Below, one piece after another: positions 44,961 to 57,238 of a DNA stretch of 64,000 nt. This DNA comes from Telopea speciosissima (Eukaryota; Streptophyta; Magnoliopsida; Proteales; Proteaceae). The number at the start of each line of letters is the position of its first letter. Position 1 is the stretch's first letter. The translations under genes and the position numbers were made by a program. Below the pieces are notes generated by a model. It ran no database searches and was not told the origin of the DNA. It saw only the letters and a list, made by a program, of their open reading frames with translations. The stretch spans positions 49,674,010-49,738,009 of the forward strand of contig NC_057925.1 in assembly GCF_018873765.1 (NCBI RefSeq), written 5' to 3'.

Positions 44961-47900
44961 GTGATTAATGCTTTTTCTGATATATGTATATGGAAGCAGT
45001 TTAGCAGTCTTAACAATGGTGTATAGAATGTGTGATTGAGTTCTTTTCCTATACTGTATATTGCTCCCTCCAGCGTTCTCTTTTCAGCATTTTAATATTG
45101 TGATGAATCTCTGAAGAATTAACTGAGCAAAAATGAACTTAAAGAAGAAATGATGACTTCTCTGCAACATTGATCAAATTGTGGATATGGATTAAGGGTG
45201 TCAAAACCTAGCCCGCACCTGCAACAGTGATCAAAACTGATAGAAAAAAAATATAGTTAAACCAAAATGTCTATTATGTTGATCTAATATAGATTTTAGC
45301 CAAATAAGGGATTTATATCATTTCTGGGTCAAATAAATCCAAGTCATATTTGGATCCAGAAAAGGACTATTGTGAAGACTAAAATCATAAAACAGAGCAT
45401 TTGAAGCTGGTGAAGTGGAAAATATCTGCCCCTGTGTGTGTTCATCATCTTCACTACGCCCATTCGCCCAATCTCCAAAGACCGATTCCTGAGAGGCGCA
45501 ATGTCCAGCTCCGACACAGTAGCAGTAGCACTCGCTGCAGCGGGATAACTAGTTCTGCATTTTTCTGTGGTTTGCCTTTTGAGCAGAAAAGTGGGAGAGA
45601 GGAATTGTGAAAGCTGAATCCAACATTTTCAGCAACTCTCAAATATTCATTTTTTCTTTTTAACATTGTTGAATCAATTCTAAGACTTTAGGTGCCAGCC
45701 TTTTTTTTTTGGGGAATTATCAGTGGCAGTGTGACACCCCATGAGGTTTGCCAATATTTTAAGGTTCCTACACAAAGTATGGAACTTATCAGCAGCTCCT
45801 CAAAAAAAAAAAAAAAAAAAAATTACACAGACATCCCTTACCGTTAGTCAAGGGTTGTTAAATAGTGATGTCAGCAGGTTAAATTTTTAAAAGACAATTC
45901 TGCCCTTATAAGTGTATGAACTAACTATTCTACCCTTTCAAATAAAACAACCAAACACATTCCTTCTTCTTCCTCCCACCCCTCTCCCCCACGCCTGCCC
46001 CTCTTTTGTACCTTACCGTCCCCCAACTCCACCTCCACCATGTCCTCCCGCCCCTTTCTTCCCCAGCGGCCACACCCACCCCCTGTTTCAAGGTTTTCTT
46101 TTAAGGCTGCAGGTCTACTGAAGACCCGCAAATGGAGGAGAAAAGGGGCAGCGGCCACTTCTCATCTTCATCAACCTCCAGCCACAACCTGCAACTATTT
46201 GCAGGTTGCAAATTTTTTTTTGAAGTGTCAAAGATCCTCAGCCATGGCAGGCAGTCGCCAATGTAGTCTAGTAGCCACCAGCCAGAGGAGTCATGCGTGG
46301 GATCATGTGCAAGCTGCCACGGCCAAGGCTGGCCAGCAGTTGCAAGGACACAGGGGCAAGAGGTCCAGTGGAGTGCAGGGCGCTGCTGGTGCTGCATGGA
46401 CAAGCTTAGCCAATCCACACACGAAAGGGGTTTCTATTTAGGGTCATGTTGCACAGGTCAGCGCAGGGTGTTGTCTCGGAGCATGGACATGAGAGGGCCA
46501 CACAATGCATCGGACAGTGAAATCTCCCTCTGGTGGTCTTTAACACATTGGTTCATACCTTTGCTTTTTAAAATGTTATATGCATTATCTGGTGTTAATT
46601 CTGACTTTCTCCTAATTCTTAATGGCATTATCTGTTTGGGATCATCTGCTGAATTACTGGTATAAAACTGAAGTTGGGATCTCTTAAGGTTAGATCTTTG
46701 GAAATTGACCAAATCTACTTGGTAAGAATTCATCTTTGCTACTGATGGCCTATTGCCATGCATATCAATAATTTGTGTAGCTTATATATTGATCTTATCA
46801 AAGTAGCTAGAATCTGCTGATGGATGAAATGCCACAGAATTCAAGATCTCAAAGTGATAAACAAAATATCAGATGCTTTTGTTTTGAGTGGTTCTTTTTA
46901 TCCAGTCAATGCCATGTGATAGGTTTTGACTCAGAATCCTTGGTTTGATGTCTATTTGGACATGCCAATGCCATTACAATTTTATTACTATTCTTTAGGC
47001 TTGGAAAGAATGTTATAGTTTTCAAGTCCATTTCTGATAGAAACAGTGTATTCAAGTATGTACAAATACATATATTGTTGCTACCTGGTAGACCAAGAAC
47101 TGTGAGAGAGAGAGAGAGAGAAAAGAATTGCAGCGGTCAAAGAGGAGGTAGCAAGGAACACGTTAGGTGGGTCCCAACAAGAGTGAGAAGAGGTGAAGGT
47201 GATGAGCATGATCTTGAGGGAATTTCTACTGCCAGCCAAGCCTCGTAGGCTCCTCGTTCAGGTTGGGTGATCATACCTTCAAGATTTGAAGAACCATTTT
47301 AACATTTGAAATTAACCCTGGTAACTCCACCCAAAGACTCTAACCTGGGTAAGAGTCAAACCCTCACCCCTAACCAGAGTTACTGAATCGAGTCTGTTCG
47401 ACTCCTCCACAACACTGAAGACAAGAGCTCTCAAGCTCTGGTTTAATGCAGCTCTCCTCCACTTATCTTCCTCCCTAACGCAGCTCTCATTAACGCAACT
47501 CAAAGCTGTCTTCCTCCCTGTATCGTGAAACTTTGTTTGGCGTTGGTCTAGGAACCCTAACTATAGAAGCTCTGTTCGGGCTGAAGAGGAATCCATTTCA
47601 GGATGTGTAATAGAAATTTATCTAATATGGAATAGAGCAACTTTTTTTTTTTTTGGTAGAATGGAATAGAGCAACTTGAGGGAGTAAAAGGAGAGTAAAT
47701 TCTATGGTTTTTTCAAGACCATTTTTTTCCCACGATCTTCTACAGTGGGACATACAGACCTTAAGGGTGTCAATCAGTTTGGTTTCGGTCATTCAATTCG
47801 ATTTTGGTTTGGTTCCATGCCTTATGGGTGTGACATGAAACCGAATTTTATACTACATTAAAGGGGGGAAATTATTGAAACCCCTATATTAGGGATCTGA

Positions 47901-48479
47901 TCACACCCATAAGAGACTTGAATTAAGGAAGCACTAAAACCCAATTTGCCAGTAGCCGTAAACATTCAAGAATATTTCAAACACTATATCCAGTGAGTCA
48001 AACATATATGATGAGGCCAAATCATGTGTTATTTCTTATTTTTTTTATTATTTATTATTTTCTTTTTCTTTTTCGAAGTGAAGAGGGATTAAGGCAATTG
48101 TTGCTTCACATGTGAGAAAAAAACAAAAGGATTAATATTGAAGACACCAAACAAAAACTCTAAGATTTTGTAGTTGTAGACGAAACTTAGGGTTTTAAAA
48201 TAGTATATGACAAAAATAAAATGAGACTAGATCGATAAGTTTCATTTAACTCTGGCAAAACACAAAATCAATAAAAAATGATCTGACTCGGTCTGGTCTG
48301 AATATGTCTTAAAACTCGGTGAATCTTTATGATTCCTGACCAAGTTTCACCAGTTTTTCCAACCATTTTTTGGCAAGAGATCCCACGTAAACATGATCTT
48401 ACAGCAGTGCCTCCCTAGTCACTCCTCGTCTTATTGGGTAAAATAGGAATTACAGAAGTAAGAAGTAAGGAGCAAAAAG
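44961..48479. other. Intergenic DNA between BMT5-like copies 1 and 2
   Basis: Includes the copy 1 3' flank (TGTATAGAATGTGTGATTGAG near 45020), decayed TAAGGGTGTCAAAACC ends at 45193 and 47761, and a poly(A) at 45801-45820. About 45900-46460 has higher GC and open frames on both strands without a recognised family. A (GA)n run lies at 47104-47122. No gene was recognised. Confidence 0.4.
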
Positions 48480-48605
48480 ATGAAAATGTTAAAACATTAC
48501 TCTTCCTATCATCAAATCCTCTTAGTTGGAGAAGGAGATTTCTCTTTCGCATTGTGTCTGGCTCAGACCTCTAACATCTTAGCCACCTCTCTGAAAGCAA
48601 TGTGA
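48480..48605 (+). pseudogene. BMT5-like remnant, copy 2
   Basis: Starts at an ATG in the copy 1 position and encodes LLVGEGDFSFALCLAQ, with five residues deleted before TSNILATSL. It then passes, without introns 1-2 or exons 2-3, straight into sequence matching the 3' UTR of copy 1 (GTGATTTCTTGTTTC..., TAACAATGGTGTATACAATG near 48700). A 41-codon frame remains. An internal deletion explains this best; a processed copy is unlikely because exon 2 is missing too. Confidence 0.8.
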
Positions 48606-49871
48606 TTTCTTGTTTCAATTCTTTTTGAGGCATATATAGTAATTTTATGTAACAAATGTTAATTTTATGATAAATATATGGAAGAAATTTATCAGTCTTA
48701 ACAATGGTGTATACAATGTGTGATGGAGCTCCCTCCTTAAAGCACTATAATGAATCTCTGAAGAATTTACTAAGTAAAATGAACTTTAAGGAAGAAATAC
48801 AAACTTCTCTTCTCCAACATTAAATGCAGGTTTGTCTATGCTGAGTTATTTTGGTTACAAAAATCTAGACATAGTTACATCGAAGATGGATCATGCTATG
48901 ATCACTAGGCAACATACTAGCTAGGTTTCATCGTATTGAATGAGTATATTTTTTCATGAAAATAGGTATAAATTAGAAAATACCCATGAGATTGCAATGG
49001 GAGTTTTGCTAACAATCTTAGGGAGGCCGGGAGGTTTATATATACTACTTCGATCCCACTTAGAGATGAGGAGAAGGTCATCTTGGCTTCACACCATCTT
49101 GGATTTACTCCAAGAATTGCATAGAACTCATTTTCCAATTGAAATGGTTTTATGATTTTTAAAAAAACGATTAAACTTGCTGATTTTGTCGTGACTCAGT
49201 AAAAATACTGAATCTTATTTGACTAGGACTATTTATGACCCAGTCTCGTTATTTCTTACCTTGGCCTAGTCTACATGACTCTTGACCAGATTTTTTCAAA
49301 ATTTTGACTCGACTCAGGTGACTCGCCCCAATCAAAACCCGATTTTCCAACTATGCTCTAAACAGTTATTTCCTAAAATATTTACCCAATATAACTACAA
49401 AATGATAACAATATATACAACAACAAAATAAGATTGTTTGTTCCCCAAAAAACAGTACAACAAAATAATAAAAATGACCAACACATAATACCGGTCATCT
49501 AGCCGTAATGAAGTGAAATGTGGCTGCATATGTCTGTGTCTCCTCTGAGAAGTCCTAAATCTTCAGTGATCTTCTCATCAATGAGGCTCTGAAAAATTAC
49601 CAAGAGCTTCCTGGTTTCAGATGTTATCCCAACTCGATATCCCTAATTTACGAAATGTATAAGGCATGCCCCTTGGAACGTCAAACATTGAATAAATCTG
49701 CATATCAACCAAAAGGTCTGATCGCTCTCTCTCGTCTCTAAAAGGAATATGGTTTTTTGATTTCCGGGGGGGGGAGGATCTTTTCATTTCTTCATCGATT
49801 AAGCATTTGTCCTTTTATTCTTTTCGGCACCAAGTGCAAATTGTTGCTGTGCTTGAGATCAAGTGTTGCTA
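48606..49871. other. 3' flank of the remnant and intergenic DNA
   Basis: 48606-48800 is copy 1-like 3' UTR. 49185-49365 is a decayed iterated repeat (TGACTCGACTCAGG / CCTGAGTC type) ending in AACTATG. No gene was seen. Confidence 0.45.
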
Positions 49872-50520
49872 AGGGTGTCAATTGGGTACGGAACCGGATA
49901 TTTGGTTTGGATTCGGTTCAGTTCCAAGCAGTGGCAGTGGAATCCAGATCCGGACCAAGTCTGAGAATGGTTCTAGAATTGAATACTCTATCCGTTCCTG
50001 GACGGTTTCAGTTCAAATCTGGTTACAATCCGGTTCTTGTATTCGGTTCTTATCTGGTTATTACATCCGATTACTACATCCAATTTAAATTCGGTTATGC
50101 CATTCGGTTCTCGTTTGGTTCTCATATTCACAAGACAAATCAATGTATGTTTGTTTCTCCATAAGAAACTTGTAAGAAACCACTCAATTGACACTTTTAG
50201 TCTGCTGCAGATCCTTCGTTTGCAGTTTGCTTACCCCAGGGAATATGAATCGATAAAGACTAAAGAGAAAGAAGTGAGAATTGAAGGGTTAAGTTAACCA
50301 CGTAACTGACAATTAGAGTCTTTTAAACCTAATAAAATATTAGGGTTTTATGTTAATTTTTAAGGCGGGTATTTGGTCCGGATTCGAATAAGTCCACTGA
50401 ATACGTGGGTAGATCCAGATCCTATCCAAACCAAATTATAAAGACATTTTTAGATCCAAGACTTAACCATATTAAATTCTGTTCGGTACTTGGTTACTGG
50501 TTACTCATTGACACCCTTAC
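49872..50520. mobile_element. hAT-like iterated-core element, AGGGTGTCAATTGGG termini
   Basis: Termini AGGGTGTCAATTGGG and, inverted, CATTGACACCCTTA. TTGCTA lies just outside both ends (49866-49871, 50521-50526). The body repeats ATTCGGTTCT / GGATTCGG / ATCCGG words with an AT-rich middle. A separate decayed right end (CCGTTTGACACCCCTA) follows at 50770-50786. Confidence 0.7.
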
Positions 50521-50789
50521 TTGCTATATTTGTCTCCATCATGAGGTCAATGAAGCATTTTTTTTCATCCATGAGATCAATAGAACTTCCGAAAATATAT
50601 ATTCATTCTTTCTTTTGGGGGTTGTGGAAGAAGGAAGGAGTGATTCAATCTCTATAACTATTAAAAACAAAAACTCTAATTATTCATTATTTTTTATGTT
50701 AGTTCTTATCTCTTTACTTCGTAATTATTCAAAAACCGATTCTACCCAACCGAAGCTGGGCTGAACCAACCGTTTGACACCCCTACTAG

Positions 50790-51228
50790 GCCTTTAGAGC
50801 TTGCATGCGTGTGTTGACCAATGGGAGCACATACGCAAGCATCACCATGGGTGTGATTTCCGCCTTTCTATGAGGCCAAGAGCCACCTCCTTTTAATTGC
50901 CGTTGTTTTATTTCCAAAAGTTATTTAATGCAAGGGTAAGAAAGTATTTTTAAAAGCTGAAAATCATTTTAATGTATGGGAAAAGGTTCTCGGAGCCTAA
51001 GACGTAAAAAGAAGTATTAAAATAACTATGTGAGAAAGTATAGAGTATCCTATTTGCTCATTGTCTTTCTTAATGTATTTTTTTATATGAAATAATAGTA
51101 ATTCTAGTCATTAGAGAAAAAAAAAAAGTATATTATACTAACTGACAAAAAGATTAGATTAAAATTTCTGCAACTTAAGAGGTGTTTATTTTTTTTTCGA
51201 ATAAAAACTTAAGGATTTTTAAATTTTA
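50790..51228. other. Intergenic DNA
   Basis: No gene. Contains GCATGCGTGTGTTGACCAATGG-type sequence, distantly like the dispersed repeat near 60535. Confidence 0.35.
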
Positions 51229-51390
51229 GGAAAAAAAACTTTGTCGGGGAGTGTGGCCTATGCCAACACTCCCATGAGTTTACCTCTATGCTCCCATATG
51301 AAATGACAGCTTTTCTTCCTTATTGGGAGAAGAGAGGTAGACATGAAAGTGTTGGCGTAGGCCACACTACCAGATTAAAAACTCCTTCCC
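51229..51390. mobile_element. Mutator-like MITE, second family member
   Basis: 162-bp inverted repeat with AGTGTGGCCTATGCCAACAC and its inverse GTGTTGGCGTAGGCCACAC. Flanks TAAATTTTA (51220-51228) and TAAATTTAA (51391-51399) match at 8 of 9. Same family as 28515-28687. Confidence 0.82.
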
Positions 51391-51399
51391 TAAATTTAA

Positions 51400-52196
51400 A
51401 TAATAAACAAATAATAATAATGACCCTAGACCCAAGGTGTTACATTTTCGATCGTGAAAACTTTTGAGGGAGATATTTACCAAAAAAAAAAAAGAATTTT
51501 TTTGAGGTAGATCATTTTACGAGGGGCGAAATTTTGCTGCTATATTTGTAACAGGAACAAGGTTGGCGGCAGCCAAGGAAATGGGATCTTAAAGGGTATT
51601 GTAGAAAATATTAAAACCTAAGAGGATATTTATGAACCTGAAGGAAAATGAATTATTCCATTTCCTTGGCTGCTAGCCTTGTAGTAGAAACATTCCTACT
51701 ACTCAAGTGTAACAGCAAAATTTTTTCCATGCTACAGATTACATCCAACGTCTGGAACACGTATCCCAAACGCTGCCCTGTCCAGATCCGGGTCGAAAAT
51801 AGACGCACTGAGAAAGCTTTTTGTAAGAATCATGCACAGATTCCATCCCATAAATCACAGACGCGCTTTCTCCCCATTAAATGCCGCTAGGCCCGCTACA
51901 CTACATACGAAGCGTTTCCTACTTTCCTCAGGTCAAGTGTACAAATCAATTTCACTTTTTTTTTTTTTTTTTTTTGGGTATTAAATTTCACTTTACTTTC
52001 TAAATTCCTTTTACTTGCAGCATACGTAACCATAATCGAACACTACTGTTGCCTCTCCTAGTACCCTCAATTGAGCTCCTCCATGCTCTGTAGTCTGTAA
52101 CTCCGTTGTCTCTTTTTCTCGTTTATTGGATTCTTCACGGAAAAAGGAGGAACTACCGAAGTAAGTTCTAAGGAGCCAAAAAAGGTAGAAACATCA
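51400..52196. other. Upstream region of the intact BMT5-like gene
   Basis: An imperfect inverted pair (GGCGGCAGCCAAGGAAATGG near 51563; CCATTTCCTTGGCTGCTAGCC near 51659) suggests another foldback MITE over about 51500-51730. A T run lies at 51958-51976. The leader GGAACTACCGAAGTAAG (52150) is shared with copies 1 and 2. Confidence 0.45.
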
Positions 52197-55100
52197 ATGG
52201 CGGAGGTGGTCGAGGGAGCATCATCAGTGGCGGAAGAAATATGTAGCAGTAGTAGATGGTTGAAATACTACTCCTCCTTTCATCAAATCCTCTTAGTCGG
52301 AGACGGAGACTTCTCTTTCGCATTGTGTTTGGCTCAGTCATTCGGTTCTGCTTCTAACATCGTCGCTACGTCTCTCGACTCTTATGGTACTCTTCTCTCT
52401 CTCGATTGCTGATTCCTATTTCACGATCCGTCACTGTTTTTATAATCAAAATCAATTTGGATTAATGGGGTAAATGGGTTTTCTTTCTGGTTAATAAATT
52501 CGTCGTTGGTTTCTTAGATGACTTTGTACAGGTTTTGAAACTATGGATCGTATCTGCTCCTCCTCTGTTCAATACTAAGATCAAAACTATGAAACTTTTG
52601 CATCCTTATCTTGGAAAAATTCGAAAAAGCCCTCCAATTAAACTCCAAAGCTTTAAAAAGAAATATTCTTTTGCATTCTCTTTATTATTAATATTTCTCT
52701 GTAGTTCTTGATTTTGTTTTTCCTTGGAATAATCAAAATGACTTACTCAATTACCAGATTCTGTGATCCTCAAGTACAAGAAAGCAAAATTGAATTTGGA
52801 AAACTTAAAGAAACTGAGAGCAGCCCTTCTGCACAAAGTAGATGCTACCAAAATGAAACTTCACACTGACCTGAAAATTCGGAAATTTGATCGGATAATC
52901 TTTAACTTCCCTCACGCTGGCTTCCATGGGAAGGAAGATCAAGTCCGTATGATCAAGTAAGCATCATTCATAACTATAATTATCTCATTCAATAATTCAC
53001 GAAATTCCAAATTTTTTGTTTGGTTGCTAGGAATTATTTACCATTCCCTTCAGTTTAACTATCCAATTTCCTTATTGTGGTCTCTTATTCTTATATTTCT
53101 GTACATTGCAAGGTACTAAAACTCGGGTCTCGGTATCAACTTGGCCCTTGGAAAAATCGAGTCTAGTCGAGATCTCGCCGAGTTGGTGCATTTTTTTTTT
53201 TCCGACTCGAAGCCTCAACTCGGTGGGTTTTAGACCTAATTTGGGTCTGAAACTTGATGTTCAACATATTTTAGGCCATTTAAACACAATGACACTATCA
53301 GATTTTGCAAAAACAAAGTCCAAATATGAGTTTCAATTCGGACCATAGGTTGGTAGGCGATGACGTACTAAAATACCCTACTCTACACATAATTTAGTAA
53401 TAGAAAGCAAGCAAAACATTCAATTAATAGCTAAACAACTTAAATAAGAATTAGAAATGTTAAAGTGATACATCAAACTATTTAACAGTGTTACAACTAT
53501 CATCACATAAAATGACTTTGGATCAATTATTCAGTCCCCGACTCCCCGCTAGTGTCACATGGTCTTCCCATGACATAGTGTTGCTGTAATATTGCATAGT
53601 ACTCCACAGCAAGCATATAAGAATTCTGTCGAGTTAGGTAAGTAAATACATAGTAGATGGCTCATTTTCATTGGTCAACCCGAGATCTCGACCCGAGATC
53701 CGAGATCTCGTCGAGATATGTCGAGTTAGGTAAGTAAATACATAGTAAATGAGTCATTTCCATGGGCCAACCCGAGATCTCGACCCAAGATCCGAGATCT
53801 CGCCGAGATCTTGTATTATTTTGTATTGTATCCCATCTCGTCTCGGTTTCTCAAAAAATCGAGAAACTGGCCCAGATCTCGAACTATGGTACATTGTATT
53901 ATGACCATGTGTTATTGCATTATTTTTCCATTTTCATGCCATGTCACAATAATATCATTTTTTGTTCATATGGTATATAAACTAATATGTTTCCATGTTT
54001 GGTATATTTCTGAACAAGCTCAACTGACTTGGATTCTTTAGAAAATATGCTTGTTTGTGCATAGAGGTTCATTCTTGCACTTTCATGCACTTTGCTCGAA
54101 ATTTCTTTTATTCAGTTGTAAATGCTTTTCTTGAATTTTTGAGGCCTCAGTTTCATATATTGTTCATGGAATCATATTGTTAAAATGGGGACTAAATGTA
54201 TGCGTGTATGCTTCATTGACATTCTGAAATTTTTTTTTTCACCAAGAGAAAAAAAAAAAAAAAACATTCTGAATTTTTTTTGATTACTTGAATGCTTACG
54301 TATAAGCAGGCGCAGGGGAAACATATTGATTCATGCGTAGAACAACTAGTAACATATTAATGTCAAACTGTAAGTCCTAACTAAGAAATAGTCACTAGTT
54401 TTCATGATAAAAAATGGATGAATTATAAATGAGATTCTTCTTAAAAGTTGTCGCTGAGGTTGAAAATTAGTGTTGTCAACGGGCTGGGCCGAGTTGGCCC
54501 TAAGCCCTAGCCTAACCCTAGGAGCTTTAACCTAAACCCAAGCTCAGCCCGATCCTCCCAAGGCCAAGCATACCTTCAACCCAGCCCGACCTTGGCAGGG
54601 TATTTCCAAGCCCGGCCTGGCCGTGATTGACCCTGATTGATACCCCTAGATTTGTTGTTAGGGTGCTTCTCCTTGTACTGCTTCCTGAACCCTTCCCTTG
54701 ATTTCCAAACAGGGGAAAAAAGAAGACAAAATCGAAGCGGATAGGAGAAAAAGGAACCAAAACAATACTAAAATTAACTCTAATAATAAAAAGTATTGAC
54801 AGCAATGTAAAAAAAATCAGATCTATTAAAGAACAAACAGAGACTTTTTACATGAACAAACAAATATATATTTATTGGCAGTTCTATTATTCTCATAAAT
54901 AAATGGTTCATTGATCTCATGATAGAGACCAATGTAGCAACACTTGATCTCAACCACAGCAGCAGTTTGCAGTTGGTAACAGAAAGAATAAAAGGCAACT
55001 AGTGAATAGTTGGAAAAATGAAAAGTGCCCCCAGAAATAAAAAAGATGCCTTCGTATGAGTGATCACGACTTTTGGTTGATATGTAGCTTTATTCGATGT

Positions 55101-57238
55101 TTGAAGTTCCAGGGGGATTGTCTCTCTTTTGGTCAATAGATAAGTTTTTCTTCTTTCATTAACGGGATTTATTTTAATAGTTTGATTAGAGTCATATCTT
55201 GAGTTAGTTTATGTTACCTTATTGGTTAAGGATTGGGTTAGGTCATGCATTTTTAGTATTTGTTTCTGTTTTTGAGTCTTCTATGTAAGTTTGTAAGGGG
55301 CTACAGCCTTTTATACGAATTTGATTAATGAGATTTTGGCTTGAGCCTCTTAGACGACCCCATTAGGTTGGGATAAGGCTGATTTTGTTGTTGTTTGTTG
55401 GCTTGAACCTATTCTTTAATTCTATGAGACTCAGATATGGTGGGATACCATTAATGGCTGGTGGAATTCCAGTCAAGGCTAGCTGGGATGCTTAGTCATA
55501 TCTTCTTCTTCTTCCTTTTTATACTTTGTTTTTCTGTCTATTTCAGCCTAGTTTGATTTTTTAATTAAATCTGATTTCGTAACCTGTTCAGCCCCAACTT
55601 TTGGGACATTAAAGAGCATCCCCTAGGTGACCATCAACGTTTGTTTGTTGGGTATCAGATCAATATCTTGTTTGCTATCTGAAATCACCCAAAACCTACG
55701 AATTTTCGATTCCAGAATTTTGGTTTTCAAACTTACTTTTAATCCATCTTTTGGATCGTTAGGGCTTTGCTTTAAATTACTAAGATTGAGGTCTGACCAA
55801 ATTTCAGTTCAATCTGTTGGTTGGATTGAATTTAATTTGAGTTTTACAGTTCCTGAGGTCTCTGCCCGTGAGATCGTTGTTTCTCAAATTACTCCCAAAC
55901 CACTCATCGGATTATCCTCATCTTTAAAGGGGTTCTTATCCTTCCTATCAACTATTGTTTCCTAGAGTTTGGTGTTATTTTGAAGGATTTGTGTTTTCAG
56001 TCAATTTTCAGGATTCTATCTGAGTGGTTTTTTTAACTTGGGATCCTATCTGTGAGGGTTTGAGTGTTCTTCCACCCCCACCCCCACCCCCCACTAAGAA
56101 GGCTTTATAATGGAATCTAAACAATTTCAAAAAGTATGAAACCTAAATACAACTTTTTATTAGTTTGATGTGAACTATAAAATCATGTCTTAACATTTAT
56201 TATTTCTCTTAGCCATGTATGATCGATCTTTTGGTGTATCAATTGATTTACTGGCTACAAAAGGAAATTATTGAAAATGAAAAATTGAAGATTGAGGATG
56301 GTTTATTTGATAGTTGAGGATGGAGAAATTGTTTTTATGATTGTGAATAGATTAGAGAACATATTTAAACCATTAGGAACTAATTTACAAAAAAAAAGGT
56401 TTAAAATTTGGTAAAAGAGGCTGGTTGTTCATACTAATGAAATGAACTTAGTGCTTTATACAGGATGCACAGGAATTTGTTGCAAGGATTTTTCAGGAAT
56501 GCAAAGGGTATGCTTCGGCCCTTTGGTGAGATTCATGTAAACCACAAGACTAGTGGCCCATTTTGCCATTGGAATCTTGAAGAACTTGCTAGCAAGAACT
56601 CGCTAGAATTGATTGAGTGTGCTGAGTTCAAGATAAATGATTACCCTGGTTATAACAATAAGAAAGGAGATGGACCAAGATGTGATGAACCCTTCCCTTT
56701 AGGGAAATGCAATACCTTTAAGTTCATCATCTCCCGCAGCAATAGGAGTAGAGAAACTATGGGTGTGATGGGGGGCTTAGGTGGTAATTATAATAGCAGT
56801 GGGGGATTGCCCCAAATTCAAGAAATGCCGCTTCAAATTCCTTATAATCGCAGTGGGTTGTCTCAAATTCAAGAGATGCCCCTTCAAATAGCTCATACTT
56901 TGCAATCACAGCCAGTTGGTTGTCCTCGAACAGAATTCATGTTTAATATGCAAGAGATCTCCGGTTGTGTTGGTGCACCATTGATGATCGGAATGCGAAA
57001 TGAATTTGAGAGAATATTTGATGGCTATTTTGTAGAGGCTAATGCAATGTTCGGAAGAACTGATTATGATTATGCACAAGTAGCGCAGCAAAAGATAAGG
57101 GAAGGTTTTGTGAGATACATGTCTGGAGCACCAGGTAAGACTGTGAATGGTTTCATACCCTATATTGAAGCACTTCACCATTCGAGTAAGTGGAGATTGG
57201 ACTGGCTGCAAAGATTGCTACTAAACAGTCATCCCTAA
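52197..57238 (+). CDS. BMT5-like (DUF2431) rRNA uridine methyltransferase-domain protein
   Basis: Exons 52197-52386, 52758-52956 and 56464-57238 join in frame (phases 1, 2) into 387 residues. The DUF2431 domain covers about residues 25-225: LLVGDGDFSFALCLAQSFG is the SAM-binding glycine motif, FDRIIFNFPHAGFHGKEDQ the central motif, and MLRPFGEIHVNHKTSGPF the late strand. A low-complexity linker follows (LPQIQEMPLQ twice) and then a plant-specific C-terminal helix region ending SKWRLDWLQRLLL. In yeast the homologue Bmt5 makes 3-methyluridine in 25S rRNA; plant members are uncharacterised. Intron 2 is 3.5 kb and holds a hAT-like element. All codons conserved in family motifs are present, so this is the functional member of the local cluster. 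Confidence 0.92.
53109..53888. mobile_element. hAT-like iterated-core element with perfect 8-bp duplication
   Basis: 780 bp. Ends CAAGGTACTAAAACTCGGG and, inverted, CATAGTTCGAGATCTGGG. Flanked by GTACATTG on both sides (53101-53108, 53889-53896). Both end regions repeat GAGATCTCGACCCGAGATC words; the middle (53260-53620) is AT-rich unique sequence. No transposase seen. It lies in intron 2 of the intact BMT5-like gene. Confidence 0.87.
54475..54665. repeat. Decayed iterated-core repeat
   Basis: Runs from TTGTCAACGGGCTGGGCC to CTGATTGATACCCCTA, with GGCCCTAAGCCCTAGCC-type words between. Likely a decayed hAT-type element of the GGGTGTCAA kind. In intron 2 of the intact BMT5-like gene. Confidence 0.5.
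55340..55400 (+). mobile_element. Possible RTE-type non-LTR retrotransposon 3' end
   Basis: GACCCCATTAGGTTGGGATA followed by AGGCTGATTTTGTTGTTG resembles the 3' ends of plant RTE LINEs and their SINE partners, which finish in TTG repeats. No upstream coding part was recognised. Confidence 0.35.

Noticed and set aside
46040-46441. 133-codon plus-strand frame in a GC-richer stretch
   Set aside because: An overlapping frame of similar size exists on the other strand, with no conserved motif and no splice context. Could be a captured fragment but cannot be supported.
55627-55965. 112-codon plus-strand frame in intron 2 of the intact BMT5-like gene
   Set aside because: No family resemblance or splice support; neighbouring sequence looks like retrotransposon debris.
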